Below are positions 18,463 to 27,675 of a DNA stretch of 64,000 nucleotides, one piece after another. The notes beneath the pieces were generated by a model. The model had not been told where the DNA came from. It saw only the letters and a program-made list of their open reading frames with translations, and did not search any database. The position numbers and the translations under genes were made by a program. Positions within the stretch are counted from its first letter, which is position 1. Each line of letters begins with the position of its first letter. The DNA comes from Paenibacillus ehimensis NBRC 15659 (GTDB lineage: Bacteria; Bacillota; Bacilli; Paenibacillales; NBRC-103111): positions 39,545 through 103,544 of the forward strand of contig NZ_BILX01000018.1 in NCBI RefSeq assembly GCF_004000785.1. The letters are read 5' to 3'.

Positions 18463-19116
18463 ATGAAGAAAAAGATCATTATGCTGACCGTACTGGCTTT
18501 GGTCCTGGTGGGGGGAGGGACCGCCGGGGCGTACTATTACAATATCGCGAGCAAATACATAACGACGGAGGATGCGAAAGTACAGGGCGATCTGCGGGCC
18601 ATCGGCTCGTTGGCCGCCGGGAAACTGATCGAATGGCGCTATAAGGAAGGCGACTCGTTCGGCAAAGGCGATGTGCTCGGCATCGTGGAAACGTCGCCGG
18701 CCCGAGGGACGACCCCGGCCATGACGGCGGAAATCATTGCGCCGGATGCCGGAACGATCATTCAATCGAACGCCGTGAAGGATCAGACGGTTGCGCCCGG
18801 CGGAACGCTTGCCTTGAGCGCCGACCTGAATCAGCTGTACGTGACGGCCAATTTACAGGAGACGGAAATTACGAGCGTCCAAGTCGGCAACAAAGTGACG
18901 ATCCGGATCGACGCTTTTAAGGACACGGAGTTTACGGGACGGGTGGAGCGGATCGGCCTTGGGACCAACTCTTCTTTTTCCCTGCTTCCTTCCTCTAACG
19001 CCAGCGGCAATTATACGAAGGTGATTCAACGGATTCCGGTCAAAATCGCACTGGACGATTTCCATGGGAAACGGCTCATTCCGGGCTTGAATGCAACCGT
19101 CAAAATCGAGAAATAG
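18463..19116 (+). CDS. EmrA/HlyD-like membrane fusion protein
   Basis: 217 aa. One N-terminal membrane helix, then a biotinyl-lipoyl-like half (GKLIEWRYKEGDSFGKGDVLGIVET), a second half (APDAGTIIQSNAVKDQTVAPGGTLALSAD) and a beta-barrel (GNKVTIRIDAFKDTEFTGRVERIG). The long coiled-coil hairpin of Gram-negative EmrA is missing, as expected of a Gram-positive partner. It sits directly before the EmrB-like pump and likely docks to it. Confidence 0.85.
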   Translation: MKKKIIMLTVLALVLVGGGTAGAYYYNIASKYITTEDAKVQGDLRAIGSLAAGKLIEWRYKEGDSFGKGDVLGIVETSPARGTTPAMTAEIIAPDAGTIIQSNAVKDQTVAPGGTLALSADLNQLYVTANLQETEITSVQVGNKVTIRIDAFKDTEFTGRVERIGLGTNSSFSLLPSSNASGNYTKVIQRIPVKIALDDFHGKRLIPGLNATVKIEK

Positions 19117-19149
19117 GGGCACCCGGGAACGGAAGGAGGAACACTCGGA

Positions 19150-20721
19150 ATGAACGACCAAGCCACAGATCAGGCTAAAGCCTCTTCCAAAGGGTCCGGA
19201 CTTGCCATGCTGGCCATTATTCTCGGCGTCTTCATGGCTATTCTCGATACGAGCATCGTCAACGTGGCGATTCCGAAAATGATGAACGTCTTCGGCGTCA
19301 GCCAATCGCAGATCGAATGGGTCGTCACGGCTTATTCGCTGGTCAGCGGGGCGCTCGTGCCGGCGACCGGCTATCTGGGCGACCGCTTCGGCTATAAGCG
19401 GATGTATATCATTTCGCTAGTTATTTTTACCATTGGCTCCGGACTGTGCGGCATCGCGTGGAGCAACGAAAGCATGATTGTGTTTCGTATTATTCAGGCG
19501 ATCGGCGGCGGCGCGATGATGCCGATCAGCATGTCGATGATCTTCCGCATGTTCCCGGTCGAGAAGCGGGGCATGGCGATGGGATTGTTCGGTATCGCGA
19601 TCATGTTCGCCCCGGCGACCGGCCCGACGCTGAGCGGCTATATCGTCGAATATTTGGACTGGCGGCTTATTTTTACGATCAACGTGCCGATCGGGATTGT
19701 GGACATCTTCTTGTCGATGGCCGTGCTGCAGGAGTTCAAGATGGAAGTCAAAAAGCGCTTCGACGTCTGGGGCTTTATTACGTCGAGCACGGGGCTGGCC
19801 ACACTGCTTTACGGCATAGGCAAAGTGTCGGAGAAAGGCTGGGGCGACAGCGAAGTCGTCGTCTTTCTTACCATAGGGATCGTATTCCTCGTGGCCTTCG
19901 TCATTTTGGAGCTGACCGTGAAGGAGCCGATGCTCGATTTAAGCCTGCTGAAAAACGGCATGTATACGTTGTCGTTGCTCGTTTCGAGCCTCGTGACTGT
20001 CATCATGATGGGGATGCTGTTTCTGCTCCCGATTTTTCTGCAAAACATTTCGGGCTTATCTGCAGTCGAGACCGGCTTGATTTTGCTGCCGCAAGCGATC
20101 GCCTCCGGTATTATGATGCCGATTGCCGGCGGGCTGTTCGACAAATTCGGGGCGCGTCCTTTGGCGGTCATCGGACTGCTGATTACGGCGGTGGCGCTGT
20201 TTCTGACCTCGAATCTGAGCATGGAAACCTCGCGCGCGACCATCATTTTCTGGCTGACGCTTCGTGCGGTTGGCATGGGGCTTATGATGATGCCGGTACA
20301 AACCGTAGGCATGAATACCGTGCCGATGGAGAAGGTCGGTCAAGGGACCGCGCTTTCCAATACGATCCGGCAGGTGAGCGGCGCGTTCGGCATCGCCTGG
20401 CTGTCGCTGTTATTCGGAGACCGCAAAGATTTTCATACGGCTTATTTATCCGATCAGTTGAACATGGTATCGACCACGGTGATCGATCAAGTCACGAAAA
20501 TTCAAAATCAGTTTATCGCCATGGGGCAGTCGGCCGCGCAGGCCAAAATAAGCGCCCTGAACTATATCGGAGGACAGGTGCAGATACAATCGACGATCAT
20601 TGCGCTGGACGACGTCTTTTATTTAACCGCCGGACTTTCGCTGCTTGCCGTTGTTTTCAGCCTGTTTCTCAAAGGCGCGAAAGCCAAAGGCGGGGCCGGC
20701 GTACATATGATGGGCGAATAA
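19150..20721 (+). CDS. DHA2-family MFS drug efflux pump (EmrB/QacA type)
   Basis: 523 aa with fourteen predicted helices. LDTSIVNVAIPKM (motif D1), GYLGDRFGYKRMYI (motif A) and a motif C-like GIAIMFAPATGPTLSGYIVEYLDWR identify the DHA2 proton-drug antiporters. It expels hydrophobic drugs or lipids in exchange for protons. The ribosome site is GGAAGGAGG. It is the core of the MarR-controlled operon, with an adaptor on each side. Confidence 0.92.
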   Translation: MNDQATDQAKASSKGSGLAMLAIILGVFMAILDTSIVNVAIPKMMNVFGVSQSQIEWVVTAYSLVSGALVPATGYLGDRFGYKRMYIISLVIFTIGSGLCGIAWSNESMIVFRIIQAIGGGAMMPISMSMIFRMFPVEKRGMAMGLFGIAIMFAPATGPTLSGYIVEYLDWRLIFTINVPIGIVDIFLSMAVLQEFKMEVKKRFDVWGFITSSTGLATLLYGIGKVSEKGWGDSEVVVFLTIGIVFLVAFVILELTVKEPMLDLSLLKNGMYTLSLLVSSLVTVIMMGMLFLLPIFLQNISGLSAVETGLILLPQAIASGIMMPIAGGLFDKFGARPLAVIGLLITAVALFLTSNLSMETSRATIIFWLTLRAVGMGLMMMPVQTVGMNTVPMEKVGQGTALSNTIRQVSGAFGIAWLSLLFGDRKDFHTAYLSDQLNMVSTTVIDQVTKIQNQFIAMGQSAAQAKISALNYIGGQVQIQSTIIALDDVFYLTAGLSLLAVVFSLFLKGAKAKGGAGVHMMGE

Positions 20722-20742
20722 ACACAACAGGACGAACGGACG

Positions 20743-20756
20743 GCCGAACGTTCGGC
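20743..20756. repeat. 14-bp perfect palindrome between pump and second adaptor
   Basis: GCCGAACGTTCGGC is fully self-complementary and lies 24 bases before the adaptor start. It could be an operator or an mRNA-processing hairpin inside the operon. There is no T run after it. Confidence 0.4.
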
Positions 20757-20779
20757 AAAGCAAAGGAGCGGGGAATTCC

Positions 20780-22018
20780 ATGACCTATAACAATCAAGAA
20801 ACTGCCGGCTGGAAGCGGAGCGCGCTGGCCGGGCTGGCTATTCTGTTGACCGCCGCCGCAGCTGCGGGCTGCTCTACGGCGAATGCGGGAGAAGGCGGGG
20901 CCAAGCCGGTAAAGGTGGCCGTCGTTTCGAAGATGCAGCTGGACGGCTCGGCGGAGCAGCACGCCGATGCGGTTCCGTCCTCGCAGGCCAATGTCGTCGT
21001 CAAAACGAACGGCGACGTGGCGGAGCTGCTCAAAAAACGCGGGGACGCGGTCGCGGCGGGCGAGGTGCTGTTCCGGCTCGATTCCACGGATGCCGTCCGC
21101 AACAAGGAGAAAAACCGGTTGTCCCGGCAAAACCTCGAATCGCAATTGGACAAAACAAGCAAGGATATTGCCACCAATAAAGGCGTCCTGAACAATACGA
21201 TCGAGAAGCTGGAGCTGCAAATCGCAGATCTCGAAAAAGCGTACAATAACGCGCGCAACGACTACGATGCGGGCACGGCCCCCAAATCGCAGGTGGACAA
21301 GGCGGAAACCCAGCTGAAAACGGCCCGTCTCGATCTGGACACGGCGAAGAAGCAGCTTGCGAATCTGGAATCGGCCGATCCGCTCGCTCCGCTGCAGATC
21401 CAGATCGAAAGCACGGACCTGGCGCTGCAGGATATCGAGAAAAATTTGTCCGACTTCGACGTGAAGGCGCCGATTGGCGGGCTGTTGACGGACCTGTATC
21501 CGGAGCAGGGCGTGACGGTCGCCCCCGGTTATGTCGCGGGCGTGATTCAGCAGGTCGATCCGATCAAGCTGCATGCCGACGTGACCGAGACGACGGCGAA
21601 GCTGGTCCGCGGCAAAAAGGATATTCCGTTCGTCGTCCAGGACACGGGCGAGAAAATGACGGGGACCGTCGCCTATATGGCCGATGTGATGAGCCCGCAA
21701 AGCAAAACCTATGTGCTGGAGCTGACCGCGCCTAACCCGGACCGGAAGCTGAAGCCGGGCATGCGGGTGAAGCTGCAGCTTGGCGGCGATGCGAAGCAGG
21801 AGGCGCTGACCGTGCCGGCTTCGGGCATTGTGAAGGAAGGCAACAATAGCTTCGTTTTCGTCCTGGCTGGCGACCATGCCGAGAAGCGCCAGGTGACGCT
21901 CGGGCGCGAGAGCGGGCCGAACCGGGAGGTGCTCGGCGGGGTGAAGGAAGGCGAGCAGGTGATCGTATCCGGGCAGCGGGAGCTGAAGGATCAAGACAAG
22001 GCGATTGTCCGCAATTGA
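20780..22018 (+). CDS. Efflux RND-type adaptor lipoprotein
   Basis: 412 aa. A lipobox (TAAAAAGC, Cys about residue 31) makes it a membrane-anchored lipoprotein. Then come a half-lipoyl segment (NGDVAELLKKRGDAVAAGEVLFRLDS), a long coiled-coil hairpin of about 110 residues, the other half (FDVKAPIGGLLTDLYPEQGVTVAPG), a beta-barrel and a membrane-proximal domain (VPASGIVKEGNNSFVFVLAG...RQVTLG). The full AcrA/MacA-like layout is present, but no RND or ABC transporter follows. Its likely partner is the DHA2 pump upstream or a pump encoded elsewhere. Confidence 0.88.
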   Translation: MTYNNQETAGWKRSALAGLAILLTAAAAAGCSTANAGEGGAKPVKVAVVSKMQLDGSAEQHADAVPSSQANVVVKTNGDVAELLKKRGDAVAAGEVLFRLDSTDAVRNKEKNRLSRQNLESQLDKTSKDIATNKGVLNNTIEKLELQIADLEKAYNNARNDYDAGTAPKSQVDKAETQLKTARLDLDTAKKQLANLESADPLAPLQIQIESTDLALQDIEKNLSDFDVKAPIGGLLTDLYPEQGVTVAPGYVAGVIQQVDPIKLHADVTETTAKLVRGKKDIPFVVQDTGEKMTGTVAYMADVMSPQSKTYVLELTAPNPDRKLKPGMRVKLQLGGDAKQEALTVPASGIVKEGNNSFVFVLAGDHAEKRQVTLGRESGPNREVLGGVKEGEQVIVSGQRELKDQDKAIVRN

Positions 22019-22064
22019 TGGCGCGCCGACAAACGAACGACTTAAGAACGATGGAGGACATCCT

Positions 22065-23804
22065 ATGCATACATGGAAAAGAGTAGTTTCAACGGCGCTG
22101 ATTGTGTCCTTGGCCTTGTCTTTTCAAGGGGCCGTACGGGCGGAACATCCGCAGCCGGTCGTCGATGTGCGGTATCCGGCCGTGCTGTCCGATCCGCTGC
22201 AGGTGAAGGTGAAGAGCCTGCTCAGCGAACGGGCGAACGGCGGCACCCGTGTCGGCGTCGTCGTGAAAATGTATAACGTCTGGGGGAGTACGGCCCGTGT
22301 GCCGGATTACGAGCTGCGCGTCGTTACCTCGGCGGGCGTTAGCTACGTGCTTAAGCCAAGCGGAGACAATCCCGGCTCCGTCCCGGCGTCTTCTTCGGTC
22401 GAGCTTAGCTATATGGCGCAAATTGACCGTTCCGATGCCGTGCAGCCGGCCGATCTCGTGTGGGTTGACGTGAACAAAGACGTCTACCCGAAGGTGGAAA
22501 CCTCCATGTTGAAGCTGCCGGTAAGCGGCTTGGTCTGGTACGGGGACGCGGCGGATAACGGTTCGATTCCCGTCACAGAATGGGGGACGCCGTTCGCGAT
22601 ACCCGGTATCGAGTCCTCTTTGATCTATACCCCGGTCGGCTTCACCAAACAATTCAAGGATGGGGCGCCCGTCGAGCTGCTTCAGCTGCTGGTGACCAAT
22701 ACCGGTACACAGGCTGAAACGGTTCCCGCGTTTACGGTGGACGGCAAGGCGGCGGGACAAACGTACAAAGGGTCCCGCCAGGAGCAAGCGGCCGTCAGCG
22801 TCGATCCGAACGAGAAAAAATATTTGTATGTATCGATTCCGTACGAAGCCGACAAGCCGCTCGAAAGCTTGACCGTGCAGACGCCGGAGAGCTACAAGAT
22901 TCCGAATCGGACGGATGCGGCGGCAGCCGTAAGCTATTCCGTCGGGCGGCTGCGCATAGCGCTCCCCGAGGCACAGCCCGGCAGCCCAAGCGGGCTGCCT
23001 ACCGTAGAAGGCTTCGGCACGCGTCTGGCGTTCGATCCGCTGAACAGCGCGGTGCATCCCGACCTGGCCGTATCGGTCACGGACTTCCGGCTGTACGAAA
23101 ACAAAGGGCAGAGCTATCGGACGGGCGTCGTAAAGCTGAAGCTTGCGAACGGCGGCGACAAGCCGGTTCCGGTACCGCAGCTGGCGGCGGAGCTGATCGG
23201 CGCGGGCGGCTCCTCGTACACGGGGAGCGCGCAAAAGACGGCGGCCCAGGAAGTGCTTCCCGGAACGGCATATGTGATGAATTACACCTTCGTGCTGCCG
23301 CTGGAAGGGGCAGGGGACCGGTTTAGGCTGAAATTCAGCGACAGCAAAACGGCCGCACCGTACAAAACGGCCATCGGACAGGTTGGTTTGAACGTAAATC
23401 AGATGAAGGACGAGGACGGAACGGCTGCTTTTTATCCTTATGCGCTTAAGGTGAAAGATTGGTCGCTGGCCTACACGACCGGCACGAACCCGCTCACGAA
23501 GTCGTATACGTATACGTACAAGCTGAAGTGGAACGTCGATCTGACGACGACCGAGCCGGTCATCGTGGACGGCGGTTATTCCAAGCTTCAGCTGGTGATC
23601 GAAGGCAGCGATACCCGCGAGGTCGCCAGACAGACGCTCAGCTTGACGGGCGAGGGGCGCGTGGAGAACGGCGAACAGTCGATTTACTTTACGGACACGC
23701 CGTCGGATCAGTTCGATCATCCGCTGACGATGCGGGTATACGAAGTGATCGACACCCCGTACGGTCCGGCCCGCCGGCTCATCGGGACGCTGCGGCAGCC
23801 GTAA
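22065..23804 (+). CDS. Secreted protein of unknown function, adaptor-linked
   Basis: 579 aa with a signal peptide (cleavage near VRA-EHP) and an extracellular, beta-rich body; no membrane helix afterwards. Segments such as LSERANGGTRVGVVVKMYN, YELRVVTSAGVSYVLKPSGDN and GVVKLKLANGGDKPVPVPQLAAELIG suggest repeated Ig-like or DUF-type beta sandwiches (three to four). It starts 47 bases after the adaptor with GATGGAGG and ends at a strong terminator, so it belongs to the efflux operon. It may bind the exported compound or extend the adaptor outside the membrane. That is inference. Confidence 0.7.
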   Translation: MHTWKRVVSTALIVSLALSFQGAVRAEHPQPVVDVRYPAVLSDPLQVKVKSLLSERANGGTRVGVVVKMYNVWGSTARVPDYELRVVTSAGVSYVLKPSGDNPGSVPASSSVELSYMAQIDRSDAVQPADLVWVDVNKDVYPKVETSMLKLPVSGLVWYGDAADNGSIPVTEWGTPFAIPGIESSLIYTPVGFTKQFKDGAPVELLQLLVTNTGTQAETVPAFTVDGKAAGQTYKGSRQEQAAVSVDPNEKKYLYVSIPYEADKPLESLTVQTPESYKIPNRTDAAAAVSYSVGRLRIALPEAQPGSPSGLPTVEGFGTRLAFDPLNSAVHPDLAVSVTDFRLYENKGQSYRTGVVKLKLANGGDKPVPVPQLAAELIGAGGSSYTGSAQKTAAQEVLPGTAYVMNYTFVLPLEGAGDRFRLKFSDSKTAAPYKTAIGQVGLNVNQMKDEDGTAAFYPYALKVKDWSLAYTTGTNPLTKSYTYTYKLKWNVDLTTTEPVIVDGGYSKLQLVIEGSDTREVARQTLSLTGEGRVENGEQSIYFTDTPSDQFDHPLTMRVYEVIDTPYGPARRLIGTLRQP

Positions 23805-23830
23805 TCGTTCATGGCTTTAGGCTTGTGGAA

Positions 23831-23879
23831 AGTTCCGCCTGCAAGGTCTTGATAAGACTTTGCAGGCGGGACTTTTTTC
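23831..23879 (+). terminator. Terminator of the efflux operon
   Basis: CCGCCTGCAA pairs with TTGCAGGCGG, and the inner GTCTT pairs with AAGAC around a GAT loop; outer AGT/ACT pair too. TTTTTT follows. Confidence 0.9.
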
Positions 23880-24021
23880 TTTGAAGAATGAAGCCAAGAG
23901 CGGGGGCGGTTTCAATTTACGCTTTGGGGAAAAAACGGTATGATGGAGATAATTGGGCCAAGCTTCGTCCTGTCGGATGATCGGGCGGAACGGGACTTTA
24001 GGACTGAGATGGAGGACTGGA

Positions 24022-24984
24022 ATGGAGCAGATTGTCGTACTCGACGGCTATACGCTGAATCCCGGCGATTTGAGCTGGGAAGGGCTGGAACGACTGGGAT
24101 CCGTCGCTCTGTACGACCGGACGCCGGTCGGAGAGATTGTGGATCGGGCACGAGAGGCCGGCATCGTGCTGACGAACAAAACGCCGCTGTCTGCGGAGAC
24201 GATTGCGCGGCTGCCGAACCTTCGTTACATTGGGGTGCTGGCGACGGGATACAACATTATCGATACCGAAGCGGCAAAGGCGCGGGGCATTGTCGTAACC
24301 AACGTGCCGGATTACGGTACCCAGGGGGTGGCGCAGTTCGTGTTCGCCCTGCTGCTGGAGCTGTGCCAGCGCGTGGGGCGGCACGACGAAGCGGTGAAAT
24401 CCGGGGAATGGAGCGCTTCCCCGGATTTCAGCTTCACGAAGACGCCGCTCGTGGAGCTGGCGGGCAAAACGATGGGCCTGATCGGGCTCGGCCGCATCGG
24501 GCGGCAAACCGCGCGCATCGCCGAAGCGTTCGGCATGCGCGTCATCGCCGTCGGCAGCGGTCGCACCCATTCCACCCCCATGGAGGGGGTGGAATGGGTG
24601 ACGCTGCCGGAGCTGCTGCGGCAGGCTGACGTCATCAGCCTGCATTGCCCGCTCACGCCCGCGACGCACGGGCTGATCAACCAAGACCGCATCGCCCTCA
24701 TGAAGCCTTCGGCGATGCTGATCAACACCGCCCGCGGCCCGCTCGTCGTCGAGAGCGACCTGGCCGCGGCGCTGCGCGAAGGCCGCCTTGCGGGCGCGGG
24801 TCTGGACGTGCTGTCGGCGGAGCCGCCGCACCCGGACAACCCGCTGCTCGCGGCCCCGAACTGCATCGTCACCCCGCATATCGCTTGGGCGACGAAGGAA
24901 GCGCGGGCCCGACTGATGGACACGGCGTGCGCGAACGTCCGGGCTTTCCTCGAAGGAAAGCCCGTAAACACGGTGCCGGAATAA
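24022..24984 (+). CDS. D-2-hydroxyacid dehydrogenase (glycerate dehydrogenase-like)
   Basis: 320 aa. The Rossmann motif GLIGLGRIGRQTARIAEAFGM binds NAD(P)H. The catalytic triad is visible as Arg in NTARGPLV, Glu in the LDVLSAEPP region and His in TPHIAWAT. The GVLATGYNIID substrate loop is typical of glycerate/hydroxypyruvate reductases. The start is the ATG after GATGGAGG; an upstream in-frame ATG has no ribosome site. It precedes a YciI-like gene by 37 bases. Confidence 0.9.
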   Translation: MEQIVVLDGYTLNPGDLSWEGLERLGSVALYDRTPVGEIVDRAREAGIVLTNKTPLSAETIARLPNLRYIGVLATGYNIIDTEAAKARGIVVTNVPDYGTQGVAQFVFALLLELCQRVGRHDEAVKSGEWSASPDFSFTKTPLVELAGKTMGLIGLGRIGRQTARIAEAFGMRVIAVGSGRTHSTPMEGVEWVTLPELLRQADVISLHCPLTPATHGLINQDRIALMKPSAMLINTARGPLVVESDLAAALREGRLAGAGLDVLSAEPPHPDNPLLAAPNCIVTPHIAWATKEARARLMDTACANVRAFLEGKPVNTVPE

Positions 24985-25021
24985 TCGGCCCGTCATTAAT
25001 ACAGAAACGGGGTATTCCAGA

Positions 25022-25282
25022 ATGAAGCATTTCGTTGTGTTTTTGCCGATGCTCGACGAAGCGAAGAGCGCGGCCTATCGCCCCGAGCATTTGGCTTATT
25101 TGGAGGCGCAGCGCGGTCAAGGGCGTATTTTCGCCAACGGACGGTTTATGGACGGCTCTGGAGGCATGGTCATTTACAAGGCCGAGTCGTTGGAAGAGGC
25201 GACAGCCTGGGCGGAGAACGATCCGTACGTGCTCCACGGCGCCCGCCGCTATGAGATTCACGAATGGGACCTCGTGCAATAA
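25022..25282 (+). CDS. YciI family protein
   Basis: 86 aa ferredoxin-like fold. HLAYLEAQRGQGRIFANGRFMDGSGGMVIYKAESLEEATAWAENDPYVLHG follows the YciI pattern, with the conserved His and the DP near the active-site cleft. Members include chloromuconolactone dehalogenase-like proteins; most have no proven substrate. It lies just after the hydroxyacid dehydrogenase and is probably co-transcribed. Confidence 0.85.
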   Translation: MKHFVVFLPMLDEAKSAAYRPEHLAYLEAQRGQGRIFANGRFMDGSGGMVIYKAESLEEATAWAENDPYVLHGARRYEIHEWDLVQ

Positions 25283-25437
25283 ACTGGTTCGCCGCTCCCG
25301 GGAACAGCTTAGCGGCGTTCGCCTGCGAGGGAAGGCGCCTTTCTTCCCGTTTGACTGAAATTGATTGATATCGTCAAAAAAATGATTTATTATTTCATTA
25401 GATTGTCAAACGGATGGGAACGACAGGAGGGGACGCC

Positions 25438-26247
25438 ATGAGCGGAAAGATGCTCAGCAAGGGCGACCGGCGGCGCGAGCAGATTATGAACCTGCTGAAA
25501 CGCCAAGGAAAAATTACGATTCAAGACATCATTGACAAGTTCGCATGCTCGGAAGCGACCGCCCGGCGCGACTTGGACCTGCTGGAGAAGCAGGGCGGGC
25601 TGATCCGCAGCCTGGGCGGCGCACAGCTCGATACGCCGTCCCCGTCTGCCGGCAGGGAAGTCCCCTTCAACGAGAAGAAGGAGCTGCTCTGGCTGGAAAA
25701 GGAAGCCATTGCGGCCAAGGCTGCTTCGCTGGTGGAGGAAGGCGACGTCATCGGGCTGAGCGGAGGCACGACGACATTTTTAATTGCCCGGGAGCTCAAG
25801 CTGCGCAGAGGCATCACCGTCGTGACCAATGCGGTGAACATCGCCATGGAGCTGTCCGAGAGCGACGGCATACAGGTGGTGCTGACCGGCGGGGTGATGC
25901 GGCGCAACAGCTTCGAGCTGTGCGGTCCGCTTGCGGAGAAAATTGTGGACAGTGTCAACATCGGCATGATGTTTCTGGGCGTGGACGGCGTTACCGAGGA
26001 GCAGGGCTTGACCACCTTCTCCGAGCAGGAAGCCGACATCGCCCGGCTGATGCTGAAGCGGTCGCGCCGGACGGTGGCCGTCTTCGACCATACGAAGGTC
26101 GGCCGCACTTCGCTGTTCAGCATCGCGCCGCTGACGGCCGTGCAGGGCTGCATAACGAACCAGCCGGCCGACGGGAAGCTGAAGCGGTATTTGGAAGAGC
26201 AGGGGATCGCGCTGCACTTGGCGGAGCCGGCGGCTCCCGTCCTCTGA
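25438..26247 (+). CDS. DeoR family transcriptional regulator
   Basis: 269 aa. RREQIMNLLKRQGKITIQDIIDKFACSEATARRDLDLLEKQGGLIRSLGGA is the DeoR helix-turn-helix. GLSGGTTTFLIARELKLR and VVTNAVNIAMEL belong to the DeoR sugar-phosphate sensing domain. The start follows AGGAGGGGA. An AT-rich region before it (25360-25415) probably holds the operator. A ROK sugar kinase gene starts 45 bases downstream, so it likely represses that kinase and itself until a sugar phosphate binds. Confidence 0.9.
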   Translation: MSGKMLSKGDRRREQIMNLLKRQGKITIQDIIDKFACSEATARRDLDLLEKQGGLIRSLGGAQLDTPSPSAGREVPFNEKKELLWLEKEAIAAKAASLVEEGDVIGLSGGTTTFLIARELKLRRGITVVTNAVNIAMELSESDGIQVVLTGGVMRRNSFELCGPLAEKIVDSVNIGMMFLGVDGVTEEQGLTTFSEQEADIARLMLKRSRRTVAVFDHTKVGRTSLFSIAPLTAVQGCITNQPADGKLKRYLEEQGIALHLAEPAAPVL

Positions 26248-26291
26248 TGGGGAGATTACTAGAGCGAAACGCAAAGAAAAGAGGAGATCCG

Positions 26292-27263
26292 GTGAAACAT
26301 TACGTAGGAATCGATATCGGCGGTACGAATATGGTATGCGGTTTGACGGACGAGACGGGACGGACGCTGCGCATGACGAAGGTGGCGACGGAGGCGCAGC
26401 GGGGCAGCGAGGACGTGATCGAGCGGCTGGGGAAGGCCGTGAGCGAATTGATCGCGGAAGCCGGCGTATCGCCGGAGGCGGTCGGCATCGGCATTCCCGG
26501 CTTTGTCGACCATGTGAACGGAGTGTCGGTGCTCGCCGTCAACCTCGGCTGGAAAAACGTCCCGATCACATCGGAGCTGAGCAAGCATCTCGGCGGACTG
26601 CCTGTTTACCTTAACCACGATGTGCGGATGTATGTGTACGGCGAGGCGGTAGCCGGGGCGGGCCAAGGCTATAAGCACGTGTTCGGTCTTACGGTCGGGA
26701 CGGGGCTTGCGGCTGCGATGGTTAACGAAGGCAGGCTGTACTACGGCAGCGGCGGACGTGCCGGCGAATTCGGACACATCCCGGTTCCAGGCCTGGACTA
26801 CCGCTGCAATTGCGGGATGACCGGGTGCCTGGAGACGGCCGTTTCGGCAACGGGCATTGCCCGTCAAGCGAGGGAAGCGGTACAGCGAGGCGAAGCGACG
26901 ATATTGGCCGAGCGTTTCTCCGGGGACAAGCTTGAACGGTTGACGGCCGCGGACGTATCCCGCGCGTACGACGAAGGAGACCCTGCGGCGATTGCCGTGA
27001 TGGAGCGCACGGGAACGCTGCTCGGCCGGGGCCTGGCTGCGGCGATTCCGTTGTTCAGCCCGGAGGCGATCGTGATCGGCGGCGGCGGGTCGCTGGCAGG
27101 CGAGAGACTGTTTGCGCCGATGCGCAAAGAAATCGAGCGGTCCACGCTTTCGTTCTATTTGGACAATCTCGTCATCAAGCCTGCGGAACGGATTGAGGAT
27201 GCGGGCATCGTCGGCAGCGCACTGTATGCGAAGCAGCGTCTGAACGGAACCGATATTGTATAA
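26292..27263 (+). CDS. ROK family sugar kinase (glucokinase-like)
   Basis: 323 aa. GIDIGGTNMVCGLTD is the phosphate-binding loop, LNHDVRMYVYGEAVAGAG and GTGLAAAMVNEGRLYYGS fit the ROK fold, and the CNCGMTGCLET motif is the ROK zinc site with its Cys cluster. It phosphorylates glucose or another hexose/amino sugar with ATP. The start is GTG after GAGGAGA. The DeoR gene upstream probably controls it. Confidence 0.9.
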   Translation: MKHYVGIDIGGTNMVCGLTDETGRTLRMTKVATEAQRGSEDVIERLGKAVSELIAEAGVSPEAVGIGIPGFVDHVNGVSVLAVNLGWKNVPITSELSKHLGGLPVYLNHDVRMYVYGEAVAGAGQGYKHVFGLTVGTGLAAAMVNEGRLYYGSGGRAGEFGHIPVPGLDYRCNCGMTGCLETAVSATGIARQAREAVQRGEATILAERFSGDKLERLTAADVSRAYDEGDPAAIAVMERTGTLLGRGLAAAIPLFSPEAIVIGGGGSLAGERLFAPMRKEIERSTLSFYLDNLVIKPAERIEDAGIVGSALYAKQRLNGTDIV

Positions 27264-27501
27264 GGCCAAAAGCCGGAGCTGCCGGTGAATAATAAAAAAT
27301 GGAACCGTCACTGTCCGGGGGCAGCGTGCGGTTCCATTTCTTTTTGTGCTTATCCATGAAACGTCTCTGTTTCTCGTGCAGCGTTGGGGTCGTGCGTTCG
27401 ACCGGAACGACGCCATGCCAGCTTCCGCGGTTCAACTCGGGATTGCGAGAGCCTTCACGCTCCAGCTTCCGCCGTTTTTTCCATGCTTGACTTTTGGCCA
27501 T
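27175..27501 (-). CDS. YqkK-like small basic protein, extended through a terminator
   Basis: 108 aa as read. The first 60 residues (MAKSQAWKKRRKLEREG, NPELNRGSWHGVVPVERTTPTLHEKQRRF, KHKKKWNRT) match the lysine-rich YqkK-type small proteins seen across Bacillales. AGGAGG lies 8 bases before the ATG. After KKWNRTLPPDSDGS the frame reads straight through a terminator hairpin at 27297-27339 and runs about 90 bases antisense into the ROK gene. The last 45 residues therefore look non-native, as if the original stop had been lost. Confidence 0.65.
   Translation of the reverse strand: MAKSQAWKKRRKLEREGSRNPELNRGSWHGVVPVERTTPTLHEKQRRFMDKHKKKWNRTLPPDSDGSIFYYSPAAPAFGLIQYRFRSDAASHTVRCRRCPHPQSVPQA
27297..27345. 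terminator. Bidirectional terminator between ROK kinase and YqkK-like gene
   Basis: AAATGGAACCG and CGGTTCCATTT form an 11-bp stem with T-rich tails on both strands. It serves the ROK gene on plus and lies inside the extended frame of the minus gene. Confidence 0.8.
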
Positions 27502-27675
27502 ATCGGCACCTCCTGAATCGGTTATCCCTTCTATTATACGCTTCTTGAGGGAGGATGACCAGACGGCCGGAGTTTGACAGTTTTGAGGCGAACTGTGGAA
27601 CCGGTTGTACGGCTTCTTCTTTCGTGGTAACCTTGGAAGGGATAAACATGCGACCGGACAGGAGTGGGACTTGCC

